Of a stretch of DNA of 40,943 bases, positions 6,380-14,314 are shown piece by piece. This stretch comes from a virus. Location of the stretch: positions 1 through 40,943 of the IMG/VR virus record IMGVR_UViG_3300022752_000151, one strand, 5' to 3'. Under the pieces are notes generated by a model. The model searched no databases and was not told where the DNA came from. It saw only the letters and a list, made by a program, of their open reading frames with translations. The first letter of the stretch is position 1, and every line of letters starts with the position of its first letter. Made by a program: the position numbers and the translations under genes.

Positions 6380-6690
6380 GATTGTCAGCCACAAAAAATA
6401 AAAAAAATACAAATTGTGTGTTTTTATTGAAAATGTGTGGCTTACAACCTCAATAACATTCTCACATATAAAAAGGCTAATATCAATCAGTTATACATTC
6501 TCAATAGCCTTCATTCATAACTCATTGACAATCAATGTTGCCAACTCATTGTAAATAAACCATTTATAAAAGAACTTATTAAAACATTTATTTAATTATA
6601 AATGAGCATATAATTCCCCATTATTTTCCATTTTTCTCCACAATGAACCACAAATAAAAAAAGCCCCATAAAGGGGCATTTTGATTAAGT
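6380..6690 (+). ncRNA. Candidate structured non-coding transcript
   Basis: After the element at 6367-6376 there are inverted repeats AGCCACA/TGTGGCT (6387-6393 with 6436-6442, extended by A/T pairing), AGGCTA/TAGCCT (6474-6479 with 6505-6510), and a GCCCC/GGGGC hairpin with flanking A and T runs (6655-6682). No protein of useful length is encoded. The hairpins, promoter-like element and terminator-like end suggest an RNA, but expression is not shown by sequence alone. Confidence 0.3.
6655..6682. terminator. GCCCC/GGGGC terminator-like hairpin
   Basis: GCCCC-ATAAA-GGGGC preceded by seven A residues and followed by ATTTT. It can act in both directions; the longer U run would be made on the minus strand. 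It isolates the 6760 gene from the repeat region. Confidence 0.6.
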
Positions 6691-6740
6691 ATTATTGTAT
6701 GGTAAATTATTCTTTTCTATATTTTTTTTTTAATTCAAAT

Positions 6741-6750
6741 ACTATTTAGA
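6741..6750 (+). promoter_or_regulatory. ACTATTTAGA element before 6760
   Basis: A one-mismatch copy of ACTATTTATA ends 9 bases before the start codon at 6760. Confidence 0.45.
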
Positions 6751-6759
6751 TAAAAAGTT

Positions 6760-8145
6760 ATGAAAACAAATATAAAGGAGCATTTAAAATTCAGAAAGTT
6801 TGCAGGTTTAATAAATGAGAGTCAGTATAAGAGATTAATATTAGAGTCAGTAGAGGATGATTATAAGAAAAGGTTATTAAGTGATAATCCATATTTGGGG
6901 ATGAATGAGATTAATTATTATGTAAATGAATTTAATAAGATAAAGAATAATTTACCTATTGACCAAAGGGATATTACCAAATATGATTGGGATAAATTAG
7001 AAAGGGTAGTAGATTCAAATCAGTCTATTGAGAGGATAGAGAAATCAATAGATATAAATGTAGACAATAGTGATGTAATATATAATCAAAATAATTTAAA
7101 AGTTTTAAAAGCTAATACAAAAAAGGCTTGTGTAAAATATGGAACAGGATATGGATTTTGCATATCATCAAGGGGTGAAGGTAATCAGTATTATAATTAT
7201 AGATATGGTTTAAGATATAGTAGTGGTAGTTATTGGAAACCACAGACAATATATTTTGTAATAGATGAGGATAGGAGTAAAGAGATAAAGAGTAAGAATC
7301 CTGTAAAGTTTTTAGACCCAATACATATGTTAGTTATAATGGTTAGTTCAAACAATCAAAATAAATTAATTTATAAGGTAACGACAGCAGACAATGAGGA
7401 TGTAGAAGATACACAAAATATTTTTTCATGGGATGAGATAGTTAAAATGCAACCAAAGTTAAGTGGTAAAGAGAGTTTATTTAAGATATTAGATTATGAT
7501 AAGACTGAAAAACCTATAGTTGATACAATTGCTTCTTATCAGAATATATTAGACCAAAAAATATCTGATATATATGAATTAGTTGAAGATGATGACACTA
7601 GTCAATGGTATGGTTTAATGCCGGATTATGGTAAGAAAGGATTAATGTATAGGTTATATCATGAAGGTGAGCCTATAGTTTTTCATATTTATGATATAAA
7701 CAGTATATTAAAAGTATTTAAAGGGATTAAAAAATTAAAGGATATACAGGTTAATAATAAGGTTAAATTTTTTAAAGTAAATTATGATAATAGTTATGAA
7801 GAGGAGAGCATAATAGTAATGAATCCTAATGCAAAATCATTTGATTTAATTAATTTTATTAAAGAGAATAGGAGTTCATTAGTTGGTGATTCATATGGTG
7901 ATAATCCTATTGTAAAAGACAATGGTATAATATTAGAAACACATGTTTATGATGCTAGTTTATTAAATGATAATAATATAAATAAATTATCAACTCCAAT
8001 TGGTAGAGAAGAGATGTTACAGAGTGGGGTTATTTCATTAGACAATGAAGATGAAGAAATTTATTTTGATTTATTTTACAAATTTGTATCAGAGATGGCA
8101 TTAGGTTATTTAAATCAATTAAATAAAGCTAGAGCAAATATGTAA
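6760..8145 (+). CDS. Tagged type A protein, 461 aa
   Basis: The N-terminus is a basic helical tag (MKTNIKEHLKFRKFAGLINE and then SQYKRLILE) whose ends, LINE and LILE, fit the (L/I)xE pattern of T4-type prohead protease sites. From about residue 85 to 240 it aligns by eye with the first module of the 3,747-residue protein: ACVKYG (C124), GYGFCISS (C134), YYNYRYG, a TIYFVIDEDRSK strand and FSWDEIVKMQPKL. The C-terminal 220 residues lack IGGKEF repeats and have no family I recognise. It is convergent with 8177-9724. A packaged protein is an inference from the tag; the core domain's activity is unknown. Confidence 0.7.
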   Translation: MKTNIKEHLKFRKFAGLINESQYKRLILESVEDDYKKRLLSDNPYLGMNEINYYVNEFNKIKNNLPIDQRDITKYDWDKLERVVDSNQSIERIEKSIDINVDNSDVIYNQNNLKVLKANTKKACVKYGTGYGFCISSRGEGNQYYNYRYGLRYSSGSYWKPQTIYFVIDEDRSKEIKSKNPVKFLDPIHMLVIMVSSNNQNKLIYKVTTADNEDVEDTQNIFSWDEIVKMQPKLSGKESLFKILDYDKTEKPIVDTIASYQNILDQKISDIYELVEDDDTSQWYGLMPDYGKKGLMYRLYHEGEPIVFHIYDINSILKVFKGIKKLKDIQVNNKVKFFKVNYDNSYEEESIIVMNPNAKSFDLINFIKENRSSLVGDSYGDNPIVKDNGIILETHVYDASLLNDNNINKLSTPIGREEMLQSGVISLDNEDEEIYFDLFYKFVSEMALGYLNQLNKARANM

Positions 8146-8176
8146 TATTAGAATAATTTTCTATATTAGATATTAA

Positions 8177-9724
8177 TTAAGGGTTATAACCAAATTCATG
8201 TATTGAGTTTCCATCTGTATATAGTGTAGAGGCAGGAACTGTTTTTGTTATTATTTTATATTTATTATTAAGGTGTGCTTGTCCATGTCCTTTAGCATAT
8301 TGAAGAGTTGTTGTAACCCAATCACCATTATTAATGGTAAGTTTATTATTTTGTAATTTTGTTTTTAATTCATTTACTTGATTAAATATATCTGATAATA
8401 CTAACCTTGTTTGTTCATTATATGAATATTTATCAATTGGATATTTATCTTTTAAATTATCAATGATATGATTATTGATTGGTAAAAAATTAAATTTATC
8501 GTAGTATTGATTTATTTTCAATAGTTCTTTTATTTTTTTATTTATTTGATAATTAAAGTCAGGAACTGCTCTATATATTTTAATTAATTTATTTGGTTTA
8601 TTTCTTGCTGATTGCATTATTGCTATTGCTAGATTATCAAATGGATAACCATCACCATAGTATCTTACTGCATTGGATGTATATATATCATCACCATAGG
8701 CATTATATAAATCATACATTGGAGAATAACCTTGGTCTTTAGATGGTGCAGTATGTTCACCTTTATAATCTTCTAATTCTTCTTTTAGTTTTTTAACACA
8801 ATTAGGATATCTTTTTCCAAACATGGTTTTCATTCCTTTTTGTGTATAACCTTTCCAACATTTTTCATTTATAATATTAGGGTTATTATCATATCCACAT
8901 TTATGACATACATATAAATCTTTTCCACCATCCTTTATATTCCAAGACCAACTACAATTATCGCAAATGACTTTTGTTTTGGTTACTTTTTCATTTATTA
9001 ATTCCGTTATATTTTCTTGGGCATTAGAATCTATTAATTTTAATCTATCGGGTGAAATATTTTGTTTAATATAAAATGCATTATAATTTTCTTCATGGTC
9101 TTTATAGACATCAATATCTGTTACATCTACTTGATAAATCCAATAATTTTTTTTATTATGGAAACTATATTTTGCAAAGTGTCTACTAATATCTATATTA
9201 TCCCATAGATAAATTCTATTTTTATATTTGATAGTAGAATTGGTTTTGATTCCATCTTTTTCAACATTTGGGTTAAAAGTTACATGATAAAAGTTTTTAC
9301 CCATTGTATCTATTAATTCTTCATTTGGTTGAACGAATAGAATCATAGAAGTAGGGTCAATATATTTTTTTGAATTCTCATTATATTTAACATAATCTTG
9401 AATTCTTAAATATAGTTTAAGATTATTAGGATTGCCATCATCAATAATATCTTCTTTAAAAGATTCTGTTATATGAAAATTATATTTATTTGCAAAGTTA
9501 TTAATCTTTCTTAACAGGTTATTTTGATGTTTCTTATCAAAAATAAGAAAAATAAACCAAGGATTATTTATTGTGACTGAGTTATAATTACCATAAGGAA
9601 CATGAAATATTTTTGCTAATCCTTTCATGCTATTATTAAAAGCAATAATAATTTCATCTTTATTTTCTTTTTCAAATAATTTTTGAAATTCTTCCTTAAT
9701 TATTTTTTTAATATAATTTTTCAT
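8177..9724 (-). CDS. Double ADP-ribosyltransferase-like protein, 515 aa
   Basis: Tag MKNYIKKIIKEEFQKLFE at the N-terminus. Residues about 140-235 (FYHVTFNPNVEKDGIK, IYLWDNIDISRHFAKY, IYQVDVTDIDVY) have the layout of an ART/KptA-like fold. A zinc ribbon follows (CDNC at 254-257, CHKC at 273-276), then the phage module CWKGYTQKGMKT...YPNC (289-309). The C-terminal third is a second ART: DLYNAYGDDIYT, YYGDGYPFDN, IYRAVP (R385), GDWVTTTLQYAKGHG (467-481) and NSIHEFGY (506-513), the R-S/T-E pattern of arginine-type ADP-ribosyltransferases. T4 Alt is a packaged, injected ART, which suits the tag. The gene's ATG overlaps the TGA of 9721-11175 by four bases. Target unknown. Confidence 0.7.
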   Translation of the reverse strand: MKNYIKKIIKEEFQKLFEKENKDEIIIAFNNSMKGLAKIFHVPYGNYNSVTINNPWFIFLIFDKKHQNNLLRKINNFANKYNFHITESFKEDIIDDGNPNNLKLYLRIQDYVKYNENSKKYIDPTSMILFVQPNEELIDTMGKNFYHVTFNPNVEKDGIKTNSTIKYKNRIYLWDNIDISRHFAKYSFHNKKNYWIYQVDVTDIDVYKDHEENYNAFYIKQNISPDRLKLIDSNAQENITELINEKVTKTKVICDNCSWSWNIKDGGKDLYVCHKCGYDNNPNIINEKCWKGYTQKGMKTMFGKRYPNCVKKLKEELEDYKGEHTAPSKDQGYSPMYDLYNAYGDDIYTSNAVRYYGDGYPFDNLAIAIMQSARNKPNKLIKIYRAVPDFNYQINKKIKELLKINQYYDKFNFLPINNHIIDNLKDKYPIDKYSYNEQTRLVLSDIFNQVNELKTKLQNNKLTINNGDWVTTTLQYAKGHGQAHLNNKYKIITKTVPASTLYTDGNSIHEFGYNP

Positions 9725-11175
9725 TTATTAAAATCAATTTGTGGTATTGTTAGGTATTTAACTATATTTTTATAGTTAACAATACCTCTTTCTTTTTTAT
9801 TTTCCATCACATTACCATTACTATCATTTGGAGCAAAAGTTATCTCAATTAAACCTCTTTGAAAATCAACTATTTTATGTATTTTAACTTGCCCATATTT
9901 AGACATAAATAAATTACCTCTATTGGAATAATAGAATTTAGTTTTTAAATAATCTAAAGTATCTAATAAATCAGTATTTATATTTATTTCTTCTTCTTGT
10001 ACATATTTATTTAATAATTGATTACCATTTTCAAAATCTTGAACTATTTCAAATATTTTTTGAACTTCATCAACTTCATTAAAATTAACTTGTCTAAAGA
10101 TATCATCATAGTTATCTTTATTAATACCACCTAGATAATGAATAAACATTTTTGCATCATAATTTTCATCATCATAACTATTTTCTAATGAAGCTTCAAG
10201 AGCATATAAGAAATCTCTTTTAAAGTCATCTTCCATTCCTGTATAACCTAAATAATTTAAAGCATGAGATACGGTATAATAATTATCAGAATTTGAATCA
10301 CCCTCAAAAGCAGCAACTATTAGGCTACGTTTTTCATCATCTGTAAAATCTTTTTTATAATATTCATCAAATCCTTCTGTATCACCATTTTCTAATGCTT
10401 TTTGACATAATATAAAATGTAAGTTAGGAATTTCATCTGAGAAGAATTCATATACTTCATCATTATCATTAAAGAATTCACTTAAACTACGAATAGGTCT
10501 ATCCATTACATCCATAAATTGATTTGTTTCAAAATGGAATTGATATCTTTCAGATGGGTCTTCTTTATTAATTAAAATATATAATGTACCTTGTCTATTA
10601 TAATAATCAAATCTATTATGATATTTTGCTGCTGTACACCATTGAGTACCTTTACCATAATAACAAGCAGCTTCTTCAGTTTCAGGAACAACAATTAACC
10701 ATTCACTATTTTCAAATACTTTTTCAGCACCTTGTTTAATTTCTTTTTCTTTTTCTGTATTTGATTGTAGGTTTTGATTTTGTAATTCAAATGTCAAATC
10801 AAATAATGTATTAATATTAAATTTACCAATATCTTTTTTATCCATTGGTAATTGATTTACTCTTTTTGCTTTTTCAAATAAAGTTAAGGCTTCTTTTATT
10901 TTATATAAGTCTTCACCTCTTCTTGTTTTAATATTATTAAGAATCCATGTTAGGTTATCTTTCCTAAATATCCATTTGGTATATTGACCTAAATTTTCTG
11001 TATTTTCAATAAAGGTTGGGTCTAATCTTACGATTGTATTATATGTTGATAAATCTTTTTCTTCATTATCTTTATCAATTAAACCTTTATAATATTGATT
11101 ATAAGCATCAAGTGCTTTTATTTCATTAAGTCTTTGGAGTTCTTCTTTAATTATCTGTTTAATAACGTTTTTCAT
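9721..11175 (-). CDS. Tagged type B protein, 484 aa
   Basis: The tag MKNVIKQIIKEELQRLNE is followed directly by IKALDAYNQYYKG. Core: AACYYGKGTQWCTA (C171, W179, C180), DYYNRQGTLYILIN (190-203), YQFHFETNQFMDVMDR (211-226). All of these elements occur in the same order in modules 2 and 4 (type B) of the giant protein, and 484 residues equals the first of those modules. The C-terminal half is acidic and helical without IGGKEF repeats. The ATG at 11175 is preferred over a TTG six bases upstream. It is expressed from the TATAAATAGT element at 11193-11202 (read on the minus strand) and coupled to the ART-like gene by an ATGA overlap. Biochemical role unknown. Confidence 0.7.
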   Translation of the reverse strand: MKNVIKQIIKEELQRLNEIKALDAYNQYYKGLIDKDNEEKDLSTYNTIVRLDPTFIENTENLGQYTKWIFRKDNLTWILNNIKTRRGEDLYKIKEALTLFEKAKRVNQLPMDKKDIGKFNINTLFDLTFELQNQNLQSNTEKEKEIKQGAEKVFENSEWLIVVPETEEAACYYGKGTQWCTAAKYHNRFDYYNRQGTLYILINKEDPSERYQFHFETNQFMDVMDRPIRSLSEFFNDNDEVYEFFSDEIPNLHFILCQKALENGDTEGFDEYYKKDFTDDEKRSLIVAAFEGDSNSDNYYTVSHALNYLGYTGMEDDFKRDFLYALEASLENSYDDENYDAKMFIHYLGGINKDNYDDIFRQVNFNEVDEVQKIFEIVQDFENGNQLLNKYVQEEEININTDLLDTLDYLKTKFYYSNRGNLFMSKYGQVKIHKIVDFQRGLIEITFAPNDSNGNVMENKKERGIVNYKNIVKYLTIPQIDFNK

Positions 11176-11192
11176 AAACAAAATATGTTTAT

Positions 11193-11202
11193 TATAAATA
11201 GT
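11193..11202 (-). promoter_or_regulatory. ACTATTTATA element before 9721-11175
   Basis: Exact copy on the minus strand, 17 bases before the ATG at 11175. Confidence 0.5.
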
Positions 11203-11203
11203 T

Positions 11204-11482
11204 TTAAACCTTGTAATGTTCTGATAAGAAATTATATAATTTTCTTAATAGTTTATAAGGTGCATTATGTATTTTCATAATAGGTGTATTTTTAACTTCA
11301 TTATTCTTAATGAATTTTCTTATGTATATGTTTTCTGTATCAAACCCTTCAACTTGAATATAGTTTTTTAATCCATCCCAATATAGATAAACAATAGTTT
11401 TACCATCAACTTCAATGGTTGTATAAACCTTATAAGTTGAAATAATAATTCTAATTTTATCTACTAACTCCTCTCTTTTCAT
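11204..11482 (-). CDS. Hypothetical protein, 92 aa
   Basis: A small protein with an N-terminal helix (MKREELVDKIRIIIST), a beta strand region (YTTIEVDGKTIVYLYWDG) and a basic C-terminus (PYKLLRKLYNFLSEHYKV). No tag or known family. An exact ACTATTTATA element lies at 11488-11497, five bases before the start codon. The next element, for 9721-11175, sits just past its stop codon, so the two genes are separate units on one strand. Confidence 0.65.
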   Translation of the reverse strand: MKREELVDKIRIIISTYKVYTTIEVDGKTIVYLYWDGLKNYIQVEGFDTENIYIRKFIKNNEVKNTPIMKIHNAPYKLLRKLYNFLSEHYKV

Positions 11483-11487
11483 TTTAA

Positions 11488-11497
11488 TATAAATAGT
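11488..11497 (-). promoter_or_regulatory. ACTATTTATA element before 11204-11482
   Basis: Exact copy on the minus strand (TATAAATAGT on the plus strand), five bases before the ATG at 11482. Confidence 0.45.
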
Positions 11498-11510
11498 AAG
11501 TGAGAAGTGA

Positions 11511-11543
11511 AAAACCGCTATATTACAACAATATAGAGGTTTT
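11511..11543 (-). terminator. Terminator of the methyltransferase gene
   Basis: AAAACC-G-CTATATT / AATATAG-A-GGTTTT is a 13-bp stem with one internal mismatch and a 5-base loop (ACAAC). It lies just past the stop codon of 11553-12410 and can act in both directions. Confidence 0.75.
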
Positions 11544-11552
11544 GATTAATAA

Positions 11553-12410
11553 TCAAATTGAAATATTTTTAAATATATGAGCAATTACATCAACAGTCCA
11601 AGAATTACCAAGTGCTTTATATCTTTGAGTATTAGATACGCAAGAAGTATAGTTTATTGGAAATGTTTGAAGTATTTCACATTCCTCAACGGTCAATCTT
11701 CTTTTCTTTTCAATGATAATACCATAAGGAACACCTTTATACATATTAGCGGTAAGACAAGCAGCTTTACCATCAAGATAATTTGTATGATATTTCCATC
11801 TTGGTCTTCCATTGCGAAGACGATTCATATAATCAAATCCAATATCAGATAGTTTATAAATATCACTAATGGTTGAATCATCCATAAGAATATCTTTTAG
11901 AAGAATACCTTTATCTTCAGGTTGTGTAATATTAGGTATGTTAGTCCAATATAATCTTTTTCTATTTTGAGCAGACACTAAAGAACTATTAATTTTAATT
12001 GGGTTTACACCCATATATTCTGTAATAATATCTTCATATTCCTTTTTCATACCGACATTTTCTAGCATGAAAAATACATTAGGATTAAATGATTTAATAT
12101 GTTTTACCACATCAACAAAGGTGAAGAATAATTTACTTCTTTCATCATCAAAGTTTAGTTGCTTTCCTGCAATTGAAAATCCTTGACAAGGAGAACCACC
12201 AAAAACAAGGTCAATGGAAGACCAATCAATATCCCAAGTTTTCCATTCGGTTATTGAACCAAGTTGAATTGTGTTGGGGAAGTTGTTTTGTGTTACTTTA
12301 ATTGCGTATGTATCAATTTCAGATGCATAGTAGGTATCAACTTGAATACCTGCTTTTTGCAAAGCAACTTGACCTGCGGAGATTCCATCGAAGAGAGATA
12401 ATACTTTCAT
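11553..12410 (-). CDS. DNA (cytosine-5-)-methyltransferase, 285 aa
   Basis: All core motifs are present: motif I LFDGISAGQVAL (residues 6-17, AdoMet binding), motif IV GGSPCQGFS with catalytic C75, motif VI ENV (117-119), motif VIII QNRKRLYW (148-155), motif IX RRLTVEECEILQTFP, and motif X GNSWTVDVI (268-276). The target recognition region between VIII and IX is short, so the recognition site is probably short too. No restriction enzyme lies nearby, so the enzyme is an orphan; protection of the element's DNA from host restriction is the likely role. The 5' region has no ACTATTTATA element but a GACCTTTG box close to TAnnTTTG. Length is at the low end for the family and complete. Confidence 0.92.
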   Translation of the reverse strand: MKVLSLFDGISAGQVALQKAGIQVDTYYASEIDTYAIKVTQNNFPNTIQLGSITEWKTWDIDWSSIDLVFGGSPCQGFSIAGKQLNFDDERSKLFFTFVDVVKHIKSFNPNVFFMLENVGMKKEYEDIITEYMGVNPIKINSSLVSAQNRKRLYWTNIPNITQPEDKGILLKDILMDDSTISDIYKLSDIGFDYMNRLRNGRPRWKYHTNYLDGKAACLTANMYKGVPYGIIIEKKRRLTVEECEILQTFPINYTSCVSNTQRYKALGNSWTVDVIAHIFKNISI

Positions 12411-12486
12411 TTTTTAAAATTTAATGTTTAGCAAAGGTCGCAAAAAAAATCAAACCGCCAAAATTTTTTTAAAATTTTTAATTTAA

Positions 12487-12496
12487 ACTATTTAAG
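12487..12496 (+). promoter_or_regulatory. ACTATTTAAG element before 12506
   Basis: ACTATTTA is exact; it ends about 9 bases before the ATG at 12506. Confidence 0.4.
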
Positions 12497-12505
12497 GAAA
12501 AGTTT

Positions 12506-12952
12506 ATGATTGAGTTTAGTTTAAAAAATGTTATAAAAAGATTAATATTGGAAGCATATATTGATTCACAAGATGGCTTAAATGATTTTAATCCATCTCA
12601 TTATAATATGAATATTAATGATGATACATCACCATTTTATGACCCTTCATTACCAATAAGGAATAGAATGAAAGCACCTGATGGTGGTACATATTTAAAA
12701 TTAATTTTAAATGAACCATACCAAAAAAAGGCATTCAGAGTTGCATTAAATATTGCATTAAACAAAGGTGCTAAATCAGATTTTGGAAATTATAAATTAC
12801 CTAATTTTAAATTCAAAACATTTGGTAAAACAGAAGTATATGAATTCAATATTAAATTTTCAAATATGATTAAAGGTATATTTGATAATTTAGGAAAATC
12901 AAATGATATTGATAAAGAAATATATGATGAATTAAAGGAGATGATTCACTAA
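12506..12952 (+). CDS. Tagged hypothetical protein, 148 aa
   Basis: The tag MIEFSLKNVIKRLILEAY closely resembles that of 38716-39804 (SLKRILKRLILEKLGY): a basic amphipathic helix ending LILE. The rest (FNPSHYNMNINDDTSPFYDP, then AFRVALNIALNKGAKSDF and a KTEVYEFNIKF strand) matches no family I know. It is on the plus strand, and its last four bases overlap the end of the convergent gene 12949-13155. Packaging in the virion is inferred from the tag only. Confidence 0.65.
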   Translation: MIEFSLKNVIKRLILEAYIDSQDGLNDFNPSHYNMNINDDTSPFYDPSLPIRNRMKAPDGGTYLKLILNEPYQKKAFRVALNIALNKGAKSDFGNYKLPNFKFKTFGKTEVYEFNIKFSNMIKGIFDNLGKSNDIDKEIYDELKEMIH

Positions 12953-13155
12953 ATTGATACTGAATATTCACTTAATTTATCAACAAGATATTGTCTTAGT
13001 TCATCCAAAGAGATTGTTTCTTCTTCAGTATATTTTTCTTTTGAGCGAATCATTTGTCTAATATCATTAACTATTGCCCTATATTTCCAACCGTTAATAG
13101 CATTGTTATATTCTTCTTGCTCTTCAGAACCATCAAATTCTAGTATTACTTTCAT
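12949..13155 (-). CDS. Hypothetical protein, 68 aa
   Basis: A small protein starting MKVILEFDGSEEQEEYNNAI with a central helix that includes IVNDIRQMIRSKEKY and a C-terminal helix. The start (FDGSEE.EE..NAINGWKY) resembles small Bacteroidetes phage proteins of unknown role, as I recall. A TATATTTG -7 box lies at 13160-13167, four bases before the start, so the leader would be almost absent. Convergent with 12506-12952 with a 4-base overlap. Confidence 0.65.
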   Translation of the reverse strand: MKVILEFDGSEEQEEYNNAINGWKYRAIVNDIRQMIRSKEKYTEEETISLDELRQYLVDKLSEYSVSI

Positions 13156-13159
13156 ATTA

Positions 13160-13167
13160 CAAATATA
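13160..13167 (-). promoter_or_regulatory. TATATTTG -7 box before 12949-13155
   Basis: Matches TAnnTTTG and lies a few bases before the start codon. Confidence 0.45.
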
Positions 13168-13202
13168 AAAAAAATCCCCATCAAAAGACAGGGATTTTTA
13201 AA
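13168..13202 (-). terminator. Terminator of the secreted-protein gene
   Basis: AAAATCCC / GGGATTTTT stem with a 12-base loop. It lies between the start of 12949-13155 and the stop of 13218-13652, with A and T runs on both sides. Confidence 0.65.
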
Positions 13203-13217
13203 AATTTTATAAATATT

Positions 13218-13652
13218 TTATTTATAACCAATTCCAAATGCTATACATTTTCCATTTGGTTGGTTTGAATCCTTATTTTCAAAAATATATTCAATCATGT
13301 ATTCTCCTGAATTTTTTGCGGTAAAATCAAATATTATATTATTTGATTCATAAAAATTAGACATGAATATTTTATCTTTGGAATCATAAAGGTTAATCAT
13401 TATTTTACCTGTAAATCCTTGTGAAACATCTACTAATCTATATTGTTCACCTTTAAAAATTTCAAAAGTTGCTCTTACAACTTTTTTATCATTACAACTG
13501 ATTAACTCTTTATAAGCCAAAGATTCAAAATTATAATCATCCAAAGAAATAATGATATTTTTCTTTATTGTTTTTGTGTCGCACTGAGCGAAACAATTGC
13601 TAGACATTAGTGTAACAACACCAATGAAGCAAGTGATGATTAATTTTTTCAT
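13218..13652 (-). CDS. Secreted protein with Sec signal, 144 aa
   Basis: A clear Sec signal peptide (MKKLIITCFIGVVTLMSS) ends near NCFA, with likely cleavage before QCDTK. The mature part has two Cys pairs spread over about 120 residues (QCDTK, SCNDKK, GKCIAFG) and a beta-rich IIFDF/GEYMIEYIFE section. It may be a periplasmic or exported protein changing the envelope of the infected cell, but I recognise no family. An ACTATTTATA element lies about 150 bases upstream at 13808-13817; the stretch between is a long leader with no gene I can support. Confidence 0.65.
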   Translation of the reverse strand: MKKLIITCFIGVVTLMSSNCFAQCDTKTIKKNIIISLDDYNFESLAYKELISCNDKKVVRATFEIFKGEQYRLVDVSQGFTGKIMINLYDSKDKIFMSNFYESNNIIFDFTAKNSGEYMIEYIFENKDSNQPNGKCIAFGIGYK

Positions 13653-13807
13653 TTTGTTTTTTGTTTATTGTTTTTGTTATTATTGTTTTGTAATAAAACC
13701 ACAAAAACATTCTGCGATTATTTCGGATAAGAAATAATTTTATATAAACAATACAAAATGGGGAGATTAATTATAGAAACTATACCGAAAAGGTTATAGA
13801 TATTTAT

Positions 13808-13817
13808 TATAAATAGT
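13808..13817 (-). promoter_or_regulatory. ACTATTTATA element, distant from its gene
   Basis: Exact minus-strand copy. The next start codon on that strand is at 13652, so the leader would be about 150 bases, far longer than for the other copies. Confidence 0.35.
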
Positions 13818-13820
13818 ACA

Positions 13821-13858
13821 AAAAAATAAGGATGTCGATTAAAACACCCTTATTTAAT
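13821..13858 (-). terminator. Terminator of the 13890-14294 gene
   Basis: AATAAGG-A-TGT / ACA-C-CCTTATT stem with one mismatch; on the minus strand it is followed by seven T residues. Confidence 0.75.
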
Positions 13859-13866
13859 AATCTTTT

Positions 13867-13895
13867 TTGTTAATAAATGTTAATAAATGTTAATA
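13867..13895. repeat. GTTAATAAAT repeats at a gene end
   Basis: GTTAATAAAT occurs twice in a row, followed by GTTAAT. The first 16 bases match the 24-bp unit at 6183-6278. Confidence 0.6.
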
Positions 13896-14294
13896 TTCTA
13901 TTAATTCATAATAATCCACCACATCATTTTCTATTAAATCTGATAAAACACCTTCATCCTTTAATTCGTAAATTTTATTTTCAATATTATTGTAAATATT
14001 TTCACCATTTTCATCAACAGCATTTCTATTTCCTTTTATTAAAACTTCATCCAAATCAAAGTCAACACTAACTTTAGCTACTATTTTTTTATCGATATAA
14101 ACATCAAAAATTAATTTGTTATCATCACCATCTTCGTCATAACTAAAAGGGTCATAATTTTTATCTTTATTCCAAGGTGCATTTGGGTCTCTTTCAGTAC
14201 CGCTTGGAATGTTATCATCATAATTTTCATTGATAAAAGTTTTCATATACTTTCTCAATTTTTTTAATTGTGTTTCTGTAATTATTAATTTCAT
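13890..14294 (-). CDS. Tagged acidic protein, 134 aa
   Basis: The tag MKLIITETQLKKLRKYMKTF followed by INEN belongs to the ITxxQLxxL class also seen at 14314-14961 and 27015-28460. The rest is strongly acidic (NKDKNYDPFSYDEDGDDN, many Asp/Glu at the C-terminus, ENDVVDYYELIEY). No family recognised. It follows 14314-14961 by 19 bases and has an ACTATTTAAA element at 14305-14314 and a terminator at 13821-13858. An acidic packaged or scaffold-type protein is possible. Confidence 0.65.
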   Translation of the reverse strand: MKLIITETQLKKLRKYMKTFINENYDDNIPSGTERDPNAPWNKDKNYDPFSYDEDGDDNKLIFDVYIDKKIVAKVSVDFDLDEVLIKGNRNAVDENGENIYNNIENKIYELKDEGVLSDLIENDVVDYYELIEY

Positions 14295-14304
14295 AATTAT
14301 TTAT

Positions 14305-14314
14305 TTTAAATAGT
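14305..14314 (-). promoter_or_regulatory. ACTATTTAAA element before 13890-14294
   Basis: ACTATTTA is exact on the minus strand, ten bases before the start codon. Confidence 0.4.

Noticed and set aside
13653-13807. A gene in the long leader of 13218-13652
   Set aside because: No frame with a credible start and length is present; only the promoter-like element and A/T-rich DNA.
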